Below the pieces are notes generated by a model. It was not told the DNA's origin. It did not search any database and saw only the letters and a list, made by a program, of their open reading frames with translations. This document shows, one piece after another, positions 38,791 to 50,225 of a DNA stretch of 64,000 bases (positions within the stretch are counted from its first letter, which is position 1; each line of letters starts with the position of its first letter). The position numbers were made by a program, and so were the translations under genes. Source of the stretch: Cotesia glomerata (lineage: Eukaryota > Arthropoda > Insecta > Hymenoptera > Braconidae); contig NC_058163.1 in assembly GCF_020080835.1 (NCBI RefSeq), forward strand, positions 20,983,904 to 21,047,903, in the 5' to 3' direction.

Positions 38791-38925
38791 ATTTGCGGGA
38801 AAATTTAAATGTATAAATACTGTCAAGGTGTCAATTTAATTTTTTTAATAAAATACAAAAATTATTCATTAAATATTAATAATAATAATTGACATCTTTA
38901 AATTTTTTAATAATTAAAATGACAT

Positions 38926-39480
38926 TAAAGTTAGCAGTCACTAGAGAATTTTTTAATAAAAAAATTTGTTCTAAAAAATTATTTTTAAAAAATTGCATTT
39001 TTAATTTTATAAAATTTCTACATGCCAATTTTTTTATATTTTTTTTGCCATAATTTATTAGCTAAAAAAAATTCTAAAAATTATTAAATATCTACTAAAT
39101 TCATCAATAATAATATAGCCGAAATTTTTTATTTTTTTATTTTGCTTAATTTATTAAATTATAACTAAAAAAATATTTTTCAAAAATTTCACTTATAGTT
39201 TTTAACAAATGAAAAAATTTTTTCGTAATAATTCTTTAATAAAAAAAACCATAAAAATTTTTAGATGTGGGCTAACTGTATTTTCATATGACATTAAAGT
39301 TAGCAGTCACTTAACAAATTTTTAATTATATGTAACAATTAAATTATTTTTAAAAATTGCATTTTTAATTTTTTTAAATTCCTACATGTCAATTTTTTTT
39401 TCTTATTTTTTTTTGCCATAATTTATTTATTAACAAAAATTCTAAAAATCATCAAATATCTGCTAAATTAATTTTCATTA
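38926..39480. repeat. Tandem cluster of AT-rich dispersed repeats
   Basis: Three units. The first and third begin GACATTAAAGTTAGCAGTCACT (given by its core TTAGCAGTCACT, at 38931 and 39298) and end ATCTGCTAAATTAATTTTCAT-like. The middle one (39117-39277) carries the TAGCCGA / GGGCTAAC ends. They resemble the repeats in Mvd intron 3 and at 8984-9410. Confidence 0.55.
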
Positions 39481-39699
39481 TTTTCATAATTTATCATCAT
39501 ATAATGAAATAAAAAAAAAAAATTATAATTTCACTTTTTTAAAAACCAAAAAATCGATCAGCTGTTTTTAAAAAAATCACAATATTTATTTTTATTTTTT
39601 AACTCAGCTTAAAAAGTGTCCACAAAAAACGACAGCAGGCAAAAATGGTAAGCTATGATTGGTCGGTTCTCAATTTAACATCCAATCAGCTTAGATATT

Positions 39700-40205
39700 T
39701 ATTCGATATATATTTTTATCCGTGCAATGGTAAATAATCCTGAGAACCCGGTGTTAATATTCGTAATTCGCGATTCGCGATTGAAGATTCAATTTAGTGG
39801 GCTTTAAGTGAGTAACAGAGATCTAGATCTAATAATTTAATATTTGAGACTCGAACAAGTATTCGAATAAATAAGTGTATTTATTGCTCTAATTAGTCTG
39901 TGTATTTGTCAAGTATTTATCTAGTCTGAGCAAGCGGTAAGTGTAAGTTTGATGTGTGGATACGATCAAGGTTTGAAGCATCTTGGAATATCTTTTCAGA
40001 GCTGAGAAAGACAAGGAGGGAGAAGAAAACGGAGACGAGTGAAGAAGGAGCAGGAGAGAGTGAGAGAGGGAAGAAAAGTGAAGTAGTATCTTTGTCTCGG
40101 TCTTGCACACGTTCCACCCAGGGAGCAGTGTGATGGTGTTTGTTGGTGTCGTGTGTCAGTGAGGGTAAAAAGGCACAGTTGCTGTAATGGCCGCCGTGTC
40201 ATGAA
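39700..40205 (+). promoter_or_regulatory. Cka promoter and 5' leader with upstream AUGs
   Basis: A less AT-rich stretch with TTCGCGATTCGCGATTG repeats (39770s) and a purine-rich GAGA tract (about 40000-40085) that could bind GAGA-type factors. The leader near the start has upstream AUGs at 40133 (9 codons), 40187 (MAAVS then stop) and 40202 (2 codons, overlapping the Cka start). The transcription start is not determined. Confidence 0.5.
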
Positions 40206-43200
40206 ATGAAGGTGCCCAGCCAGTGTTGCGGTCCCATAATGGAGGATAACTCCAGTTCAACTTCACAAAATCACAATGGACCATTGTCGTCAGCTGGTGT
40301 TAATGTATCACCTTCAAATGACAAACATCAAAACAGTGATAATGCTAGTGGTAATGGTAATAATAAAGATCAACGACCACAGTACTCGATGCCTGGAATT
40401 CTACACTTCATACAGCACGAGTGGGCTCGTTTTGAGCTTGACAGATCCCAGTGGGAATTAGACAGAGCTGAATTTCAGGTATTTATTATTTTTTTTTTTT
40501 TTTTATTAGTTTTTTTTTAGTACATTCATTATTTTATTTATTTTGGTAGTTTATTATTTATATATTTAGTTTTTGACTTTGTTTAAATTGTCATCTGACA
40601 TTTTAACGTCTGATATCATTTTTATTTCCTTTTTTTAGATTCGGTCATCAAATAATCATTAATGCGTTGTTTTATTTATTTTTATTTATTAAATTATTCG
40701 ATTGATTTTTTGTGAAATTAAAGTTTACTTTAATCCTGAAAATAACCGACCAGTTTTTAATTTTCATAAACTTTATTTAAAGGAAATTTTATTATTTTAT
40801 TTATTTTTTTATTACATTCATTATCTTATTTATTTTGCTCGTTTATTATTTATATACTTAGTTTTTCACTTTGTTTAAATTGTCATCTGACATTTTAACG
40901 TCTGATATCATTTTTATTTCCTTTTTTTAGATTCGGTCACTAAGTAATTATTAATGCGCTGTTTTATTTATTTTTATTTATTAAATTATTCGATTGATTT
41001 TTTTTGGAATTAAAATTTAGTTTCATCCTGAAAATAGCCGACCAGTTTTTAGTTTTCATAAACATTTAGAGGAAATATAAAATTATCTTAATTGGATACC
41101 AAAAAATTTATTTTATTTTATCAAGTGAATTTTTATTGACGCGTTTAATTTTTTTTTACCATCAAAATGTGTGTTAATTAATAAATTAATTTTAAAAAAA
41201 ATTTTGATGAAAATTTATTTTAAAAAATGTAATTTAAAACAATAAAAGTTTCATTTAATTTAAAATTTAAATTTGAAAATTTCTAGCCATTGTTAAGATG
41301 GAGTAAAAGTATTTAATTGCCGATTTAATTTATGTTAACAAGTATATAAATAGTATTTTTATTTTTATCTTAATGATAATAAATAGAAATTTTATTACAA
41401 TGCAATTAAATGCAATGTACTAGTGCAATTACACGTTGTCAGCGTAAATAATAAAATGTATTTATTGATAAGATCAGAATGTAAGAGTTTGATTTATAAT
41501 GATTGCAATTGATTTTTAATTTATTAGGCTAAAAATAGTAAGCGTAAACGATAAATTAATCTTTATTGTCAAATTAAAAAATATTTAATTTTTTTTTTAG
41601 ATAAAATATTTTTATTCTAATAAATTATTTATTTTTTTTTATTATAGGCTAGAATAGCTTTTTTACAAGGAGAAAGAAAAGCTCAAGAGAATTTGAAAAA
41701 TGATTTAGTAAGAAGGATAAAAATGCTTGAGTATGCTCTCAAACAAGAAAGGTAATACATTTTTATTTTATTAATTATTAAGGTAAAGTATCCAGTACTT
41801 GAATACTTATAAAAATGGGACCAGTACTTGAACAGACTTTTCGAATTATTATAATACAAAATCCTTATATTTATGATGAGAGTAGTATGCGCATGTTATA
41901 ATTATTCAATGATACAGTAATTGATTTCTGTAAGTTTTTTCAATTATAAATCAAAACAATTATATTTTTGTCAACTTAAAAAACATGTCAAGAATCACCG
42001 ATAGATGTTATTTTTCTCATGAAAAAAATACTAAATCGTAAACTGAACAATCAGTAAAAAAAAAACGGTATATCATTTTAAGTAAAAAAAATTGTACCAC
42101 CCAATGAAATCGTCTTTTCTAAATAATACATATTTTTTTGCAAAAACATAAACTATACTGAAAATACGATCAGAATTACGGGTAATTGGAAAACATATTT
42201 CAATCAATTTAAACAATCATTGATTTTCAACGTTTCGTCTTTATTCTTAAGACTTTATCAAGCTCTGGAAACAATATAATAATTAACAACATTTGTGAAT
42301 TTAATGATTATGACCAATTATCAATTGGTAATCACAATGATAATTATACTAAAAAAAGCTCGTGTATCCATGTATTTTAATTTAACGTTCGCTTAGACAT
42401 TGTTAAGGTTAGTAATTTGAATAATATTATTTATTTGTCATGTTCCTTACATTCACAAGTGTTGTTAATTATTATATTGTTTCCACAGCTTGATAAAGTC
42501 TTAAAAATAAAGACGAAACGTTGAAAATCAATGATTGTTTAAATTGATTGAACTATGCTTTCCAATTATCCGTGATCCTGATCGTATTGTCATTTACTAA
42601 ACTGGAATTGAACCGTATAAATAATGAATAAACTATAATTTTTATGTTAAAATTTAGCGTCTATACCTCCCAATTTTCCAAGCGGTACCCAGAACTTGAA
42701 TAAGCTGGGGCCTTATAATTTTAACAGCACTCTTACCTCTAATAGGTTTATAGACTAAAGATCAGAATTGTGATTTGTATTAAATACTACATATTAAATA
42801 AGCTTTGTCATTCATAAAAAATGTAATTAAATAATTAAATACAAATATTTCTCATTTTTAAATGAACATATTGACGTTCTAATTAGCAAATTGTCTAACT
42901 CCATTTTAGAGAATCTTCCATGTTTACGGTAAAACAATTAGTTAAAAATTTATTATCCCTTTAAAAAATCATTTAATATCTATTAGAGGTATAATATTTT
43001 GGTTTGGATCATTCAAATAATTTATAATTGAACTATTGCTACATCAAGATGTTAAAAAATCACCCTCTACAAAATAAGGCTCTTACCTAAGCCAAAATAA
43101 GTTAGACCAATTGCTAATTAGACCGTCGATATTAAATACTTATAGTATTCTTTTTAATATTATTCAATAATATGTTATAAATCTTTGGATACTTCAATAA

Positions 43201-46200
43201 AACGTTGAAAATTTTTGATGTCCCTATTGCCATATATTTTATTAGTTCAACTACTGCTCCCGGAGTGTTCAATTACTGCGGCTTATCAGAATTAATTGTT
43301 CAACTACTATTCCTGTAATAGTCTATCTTAAAAACGTTGTTAAAATATAAATATTCAATTATCTTCGTTATTTCGCGGTTCAATCTATTTAAAATTGTTT
43401 ATATTTACATAAAAATCACTAATTTGGACCAATAATTACATCTTTATGTATTAAAATTAGGGCCAAATACGTTTTACTTTAAAACCTGTTTAATTACTGG
43501 GTATTTTACTTTATTTAAAATATGTACTCTAAAAATTCCAAGCTATAATTTTACTGAATTAAAAGTTGGCTCGAAAAATAAATTGATAAAAAAATTTAAT
43601 TTTTTTTATTATTTTTATTAAGGGCAAAATACCATGTATTGAAATATGGAACGGATATTGGAATCGAGGGGGATGGAAAGCCGCCTCTATACGAGGAGAG
43701 CACCACAGGTGATGGATCTGAAGGTGGTGGTGCTGATGACGAGGCATTCTTTTCATCCGTCAGTAATATATCATGGCGACAAGGACGTCAGTTATTACGA
43801 GAGTAAGATAATAATTAATCTCTACTTAGAGTGTTTATATTGCGCTAAACAATTGATCATTAACTATGTTAAGAGCTTATCATCGGAACGGACACTTAAT
43901 TTATTTATTTACTATCTTTTTAAAGAAGCCTTAAAAGTTCTCTATCTAATACTTTTATGTATGATTTGAAATGTTTTTTTTTTTAAATAAGTATTAAACT
44001 CTTTAGTTTATTTAATTAGTTGTAAAACTATTTGCTAAATATTACTATAAGTGACTTAAGGGGGAACACCACAGTGGAGGTCGAAAAAAAAGGTGATTTT
44101 CGGAAATTTTTTTGACAGGGAAAATAAAGGAATTTGAGGATCGGATTTTTTTTATTTTATTAAGGGTACATTAAAGATTAATACCCTGAATTTTTATTAA
44201 AGAATATTTAATTATTACAATGTTATTAACAATCTCGTAGAGCACTACACAGAAAAAAAAATTTCTTGACTAGAGAACAAAATTCTTGGTTCAAGAAAAC
44301 TTTCGGGTGTCTGAAGGAAGACTGAAGTTGTATTGGCCGACGTAAAAATTTTCCTTGAAATTCTATTCTTGGTGGAAGTAATTTTTTCTTAATTCAAATT
44401 ATGATAAATACTTGATACAATAAATTTTTATATTTGATTAAGATTTTTAGATACTTTAGGGAAGTAGCGCCACCTACTTCAGCTGAGAAAAAAATTTTCT
44501 CATCTTGAGAACATTTTTCTCTTGAATATTTGATACCCATTTTATATTATTTTGGCGTGCAATTATACATATTGAATGAAAAAAATGATGAAATATTATT
44601 TGATATTCCCATTTGACATGTTAATCAATAAAAATATTAATGAAAATTTACTTCTATCAAAATATTTAATTTTTTGGAGCAAGAGAAAAATTTTCTCAAG
44701 ACAAGAAAATTTACTTCTATCAAGAACTGATTTTTTTGGAGCTCGAGGCTGAATTTTTTCAAAACAAAAAGATTTTCTTGACTTAAATAAATTTTCTTGA
44801 ATCAAGATACGTATTTCTTAAAGCAAGAGAATTAATTTAGTTGGAATAAGCGAAATTTCTTGTGTCAAAAAAAAATTTTTTTTTCGCTCAAAAAAATAGT
44901 TAAGAAGAAAAATATTTTCTTAGCTCAAGTGAACCTTTTTTTCTGTGTAAAAAAAATTTCCCCCTCCATGGTTGCATCGATAACTCAAAAATGGATCAAC
45001 AAAAACAAAAACCCAAATTACTTTTAAATCATTAAGGATGTAGTTATCGTTGCACGTAGGGAATTTTAAAAATTTTGATTTTAAAGATTTTTTTAGCCGA
45101 GTTAAAACAAAAATAATGAGAAAATTTTCAATCAATCGCTATTTTTTTGAAAATTAAAGTTTTCAAAATTCCCTTCGTGCAACGATAACTACATCCTTAC
45201 TGATTAAAAAGCAATTAGGGTTTTTATTTTCAGATGATCCGTTTTTGAGTTATCGATATGACCATGGAGGGGAAAATTTTTTCTAATGCTCTACGAGATT
45301 GTTGATAACTTTTTAATAATAAAATATTTTTTAATAAAAATTGAGGGTAATAATCTTTAATGTACCCTTAATAAAATAAAAAAATCCGATCTCCAAATTC
45401 CTTTATTTTCCCTGTCAAAAAAATTCCCGAAAATCACCTTTTTTTTTACCGTCACAGAGGTGTTCCCTATTAAATATTTTTTTTTTTTTTTTTAGTAATT
45501 ATTTAAAAAATTTATAGAATAATTTAAAATTAATATTGAATGACAAAAAAAAATAATGAAATTTAAAAAATTTAGATATTTACAAGAAATCGGATACACT
45601 GACACAATTATTGATGTAAGATCAAATCGAGTACGTTCATTACTCGGTTTAAATAATAATGCTGATACCGAAGAGATTCATACACCGGCTATAAATGGTA
45701 ACGAAACGGCAACAAAACGTGTGCGGTATAATACTAACTACAAACGAAGTGTAGCAGCAAAAAAGGTAGAGGTAAATAACAAAACTAGTCAATTTTTTTA
45801 TTTATTTATTTATTCATTAATTTAATTATTTATTGCTTTTTATTTTATATACTTTATAATACACTACAATATTACTTTTTAATAAATTTTATCTTCTACA
45901 TCTTACATAGTTACACATTTGTGAGGAAGTAGGTATAGTATGACGAAAGCGGGAATTTAAAATGTCAGTAGTTATTTTCAAATTTAATTAACCAGTTAAT
46001 ATAAATTAAAGTATATCCTATATTTATTTTAAATATTAGTAGAGTTTTAAATAAATAATTAGCATTATTTGTAGACACACCTACACTTAAACAGTCATGC
46101 ACATGCGATTATTTTTACCTAGCCCGTACTGTGCTTTTTTTTTTTATAATTATCTTTATCGATTAATTAATAGAGAAAATCATTATAGCAGCAGCCATCA

Positions 46201-48079
46201 TCATTCACGGAAGCAATAATATTCGACACAGAGGCATCTGTGATGGCTAACTTTGAATTTCTCGCTCATACTGACATTGACGTGGAGGAAGAGGACGTCG
46301 AGAATGAAGATGAGTTGTACGATCAAGACGTCAAAAAGCAGAAGCAGAATAAGGAATCGATAATGTTAGTCGAGGACGTCGATGTCGAGGCTGAAGAAGT
46401 ATTCAATGAATTGAATCTTCTTACAGAAACAGAAGATCAATTACAACCCAAACCGGCTATGACATTTCATTCTAATTATATCGGTTAGTTAATTTATTTA
46501 TTTATACTAGCAACCTTGCAGTCACTATGTGACTTGAGAACTATAAATAAAAAATTTTGATTTATTAAATAATGAATTTTGTTAAACTGCACTGTACTTT
46601 CTTAACTATTCTTAACTATTGACTTTTTTAAAGATATAAGCTCATCCCGATGTTACACTCATCAAGAGCTTTCATTTGAGTATCCACGTTCAATTTTGAT
46701 ATATTTTTCATATATACATATATACATATATATAATATATATAAATATATAGAAAATCGATGTGGGTACTCAAATGAAAGGTTTCGATGAGTGTAACGTC
46801 AGGATGAGCTTATATCTTTAAAAATGTCAATAGTTCACCAGATACAAGGTCATTTTTTTATTATCGATATTTTTAAAGATGTAAGCTCATCCCGATGTTA
46901 CGCTCATCAAGAGCTTTCATTTGAGTACCCACATGCAATTTTTATATATTTTTCATATATACATATATATAATATATATATAAATATATAGAAAATTGAT
47001 GTGGGTACTTAAATGAAAGTTCTTGATGAGTGTAACATCGGGATGAGCTTATATCTTTAAAAATGTCAATAGTTCACAAGATACAAGGTCATTTCTTAAT
47101 TATGTATCTAGAGATAGAGCTTTTTACAATGCAGCCTAAATACTTATCATCATAAATTGACTATTGGTGAGAATGATATGAAACCTTGAAAAAGCATAAA
47201 TCCAATTCAAGACCTTTGTAATGACACTAAAAAAATCTATTTTATCATATGACTATCCTGGAGACAAAATTTTTCTTATTCTCTTAATAATATAGACTTA
47301 CTTAACTAATTAAATTTATTTCAGCTCCAACAAAATCAGAAGAGCGCCTTGCAGCAATGGAGAGGCTCGGCGATTTAGCCCAATTGACAGTCAATAATGA
47401 TGCGGAAGTAACATACGATGTAAGTTTTTTATTTAATAATTATTTACACTCTAAAAGTAAAAAGAAAAAAATTAATTAAATGATAAAATAAATTCTCAGA
47501 TGTCAGCTGCGCCAAGAGAAATATTTAGAAAAACATGGAACGCGAAGAACATCTTACGTTCTCACTTTGATTGCGTAAGATCCCTCGTCTTCCACCCAAC
47601 AGATCCAGTACTGATAACAGCGAGCGATGACCACACTCTGAAATTGTGGAATCTGCAAAAAACAGTCCCAGCTAAAAAGTCAGCGTCTCTTGACGTCGAG
47701 CCGCTCTACACATTCAGATCGCACACAGGACCGGTGTTGTGCTTGGCAATGTGTAACTCCGGGAATCGCTGCTACAGTGGCGGACTTGACAGTATGATAC
47801 ACTGTTGGTCAGTACCTTCCGGTAATATTGATCCCTACGACTCATATGAGCCCGGAGTACTCAGTCAGACGTTGACTGGACACACTGACGCTGTTTGGGG
47901 ACTAAGTATGTTCCATCCACGGTCACAGTTGCTGTCTGTGAGTGCTGATGGTACAGTTAAGCTGTGGAATCCACAGAGCAAAGTACCATTGCTTAATACG
48001 TATACTTCTGAACAAGGTATTATTTATTTATTTATTTTTTTTAATTAACTATTAAATTTATCAATTAATTGATAGATCA

Positions 48080-48130
<51 letters not shown>

Positions 48131-49369
48131 TTTTTATCTTTTTAAAAAAAATATAATAATAACAACTTGTTTTAAAAAATTTTATGATTGTTATTATTAT
48201 TATTATTATTATTATTAATTTTCAAACTTCTCAAAATAATAATAATAATAATAGTAAATATGTGACTGCCGTGACTTGTGAACCATGAATAAACAAAATT
48301 TTGCTTTATTAAATAATGAATTTTGTTAAATTGCACTGTACTTTCTTAAATATTGGAGTTTTTAAAGATATAAGCTCATCCCGATGTTACACTCATCAAG
48401 AGCTTTCATTCGAGTATCCATATGCATTTTTGATATATTTTTCATATATACATATATATAAATATATGAAATATATGAAAAAGTGATGTGGGTATTCAAA
48501 TGAAAGGTCTTGACGAGCGTAACATCGGGATGAGCTTATATCTTAAAAAATGACAATAGTTCACAAGATACTAGGTCATTTCTTAATTATTGCCTTTTTT
48601 AAGAATATAAGCTCATCCCGATGTTATACTCATCAAGAGCTTTCATTTGAGTACCCACATTAATTTTGATAAATTTTTCATGCATATATATATATATATA
48701 TATAAATATATGAAAAATTGATGTGGGTACTTAAATGAAAGTTCTTGATGAGTGTAACATCGGGATGAGCTTATATCTTTAAAAATGTCAATAATTCACG
48801 AGATACAAGGTCATTTCTTAATTATTTATCTAAAGATGGAGCATCTTCGAATGCAGCCTAAATATTTATCATAAATTAACTATTGGTGAGAATGATATGA
48901 AACCTTGAAAAGGCACAAATTCAAGTCAAGGCCTTTGCAACGACACTAAATTTCATTTAAAAAACCGATCTTATATATGACTATCCCCTGATAGCCACGC
49001 TTTGATTAAAAGTAGTTGGATTTCAGCAGTTACAGTTAACTTGACATCAAGTTTGCCGTAAATTTTTACAGTACAACAGTTGTAAACAAATTGAGTAAAA
49101 TCTACAGCCCCAATTGGAATACACGTTAACACCGAACTTTTAGTTAAATTATACTACAATTTTACTACAACTTGAATAAAATACTTGTACTGCAAGTCTT
49201 GACGTCAAATTGCAGTATAACTTGTAAACAACTTAAGTAAAAACGTTTGGTTTGCAACTTTTTTCATCAAGTTGGCTACAAATTTCGGCAGTAGCTTGAA
49301 TAAAAGTTTGAGTTAAGATGGCTATCAGGGTCCTGGAGATAAAATTTTTCTTATTTTCTTAATAATGTA

Positions 49370-49411
<42 letters not shown>

Positions 49412-50225
49412 TTGTGTTTTGAATTTCCAAGAAATTATTATTATATAAATAAAAAATTATAAATCGAATTATTATATAACATAAAATTATTTTAAAAACT
49501 AACTCAATCATTATTAATTTCCAGATGGCATTCCAACATCTGTAGATTTTGTAAGAGATGAACCACACAAAATAGTAGTAGCTTACGAAGCTGCTTGTCT
49601 GATATTCGACGCTGAAACAGGAGCCGTTGTATCGCGACTCGAGGGCAATGGTACTAAAGGCATTAATCGCGTAGTAGCCCACCCACTACAATCGCTAATT
49701 GTTGCGGCTCACGAAGACAGACACATTAGATTTTATGACCATCGTAGTGCCAGCCTTGCACACGCTATGGTCGCGCATTTGGACGCCGTCACTAGTCTCG
49801 CTGTGGATCCCCATGGGCTCTATTTACTATCAGGCAGTACGTATTATTATTTTTATATCACTACTATTATAGACTATGGATTTTATTTTTACTTTTATAG
49901 CAAACTCTCTGATAGATTTAATTAATTAAACCTCGACCTAATCAACTGATTGATCGAGATTAATATTTAATTAAACTCTATTAAGCTTCAACTAGCTTTA
50001 GTCTAAATAAAAATAATTTATCAAAATAGAATAATAATTTTTTTATTTTTTCTAGGTCATGATTGCAGTATAAGATTATGGAATATTGATAACAAGACTT
50101 GTGTACAAGAAATAACAGCACATCGTAAGAAATTCGATGAAAGTATTTTAGACGTTGCGTTTCATCCATCGTTACCGTTTATCGCGAGCGCCGGAGCTGA
50201 TGCACTTGCTAAGGTATTCGCGTAA
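40206..50225 (+). CDS. Cka: Striatin (Cka), STRIPAK scaffold
   Basis: Nine exons: 40206-40478, 41648-41751, 43623-43802, 45576-45765, 46189-46483, 47325-47419, 47500-48016, 49525-49836 and 50056-50225, giving about 711 residues. Striatin is the regulatory B''' subunit of PP2A and the scaffold of STRIPAK, which restrains Hippo and JNK-type kinases; the fly protein is Cka. Features in order: an Asn/Ser-rich N-terminus; the striatin signature YSMPGILHFIQHEWARFELD with coiled coil (~55-130); the GRQLLREYLQEIGYTDTI segment; an acidic linker; and WD40 repeats from ~390 to the end, finishing ASAGADALAKVFA as in the family. The start at 40206 is the first in-frame ATG; 40242 (MEDNSSS) is an alternative. 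Exon 4 has two in-frame donors (45765 or 45771) and exon 5 tandem acceptors. Confidence 0.95.
40521..41060. repeat. 292-bp tandem duplication in Cka intron 1
   Basis: TACATTCATTAT-TTATTTATTTTG starts at 40521 and again at 40813. Both copies share TTGTCATCTGACATTTTAAC, the GATTCGGTCA block and CCTGAAAATA-CCGACCAGTT. A two-copy tandem duplication with moderate divergence. Confidence 0.85.
41781..43511. mobile_element. Long TA-flanked element with AGGTAAAGTATCC ends and nested foldback
   Basis: The left end AGGTAAAGTATCCAGTACTT and right end (complement of ACTGGGTATTTTACTT) resemble the AGGTAAAAGACCC family, flanked by TA. It fills nearly all of Cka intron 2. Inside at about 42161-42592 is a second foldback with ~125-bp arms; each arm holds AACGTTTCGTCTTTATT / AATAAAGACGAAACGTT and TTGATAAAGTCTTA. 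No clear transposase frame. Confidence 0.6.
44056..45473. mobile_element. TTAA-flanked long-TIR MITE (piggyBac-like), copy 2, interrupted
   Basis: TTAA at 44056-44059 and 45470-45473 with ends GGGGGAACACC / GGTGTTCCC and the same inner arm blocks as the 21980-22679 copy. The interruption at 44248-44947 is a separate element. Removing it would give about 720 bp, close to the intact copy. Cka intron 3. Confidence 0.78.
44248..44947. mobile_element. CACAG-ended MITE, copy 2, nested with TA duplication
   Basis: 700 bp, CACAGAAAAAAAAATTTCTT at the left and TTTTTTTCTGTG at the right, flanked by TA (44246-44247 and 44948-44949). It interrupts an arm of the TTAA element. The uninterrupted equivalent at 22167-22180 lacks it, giving direct evidence of an insertion. 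Internally related to 20006-20640. Confidence 0.8.
46507..47296 (-). mobile_element. Non-autonomous Helitron-like element, copy 5 (two units)
   Basis: On the minus strand: TCTATATTATTAAGAGAATAAG at the 5' end (first 20 nt diagnostic), two palindromic units (46630-46850 and 46870-47090), then the hairpin region and CTAG|T. The hairpin is damaged here because several bases after GTGACT are missing. Cka intron 5, ending about 28 bp before exon 6. Confidence 0.72.
48081..48130. repeat. (ATT)n microsatellite
   Basis: Pure trinucleotide tract just after Cka exon 7, followed by a second shorter ATT tract near 48190-48215 and AAT near 48238. Confidence 0.9.
48258..49370 (-). mobile_element. Non-autonomous Helitron-like element, copy 6 (two units), truncated and interrupted
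   Basis: The 3' CTAG end and half of the hairpin are lost where the copy meets an AAT tract. Two palindromic units (48360-48580 and 48600-48810) and the 5' end remain. A CCCTGA element at 48986-49330 splits it. Cka intron 7. Confidence 0.7.
48986..49330. mobile_element. 345-bp CCCTGATAGCC...GGCTATCAGGG element
   Basis: Inverted ends CCCTGATAGCCA / TGGCTATCAGGG around a unique core. It interrupts Helitron-like copy 6 between GACTATC and CTGGAGA; the empty equivalent GACTATCCTGGAGAC exists in copy 5 (about 47260-47275). The apparent target duplication is TC (2 bp). Confidence 0.72.
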
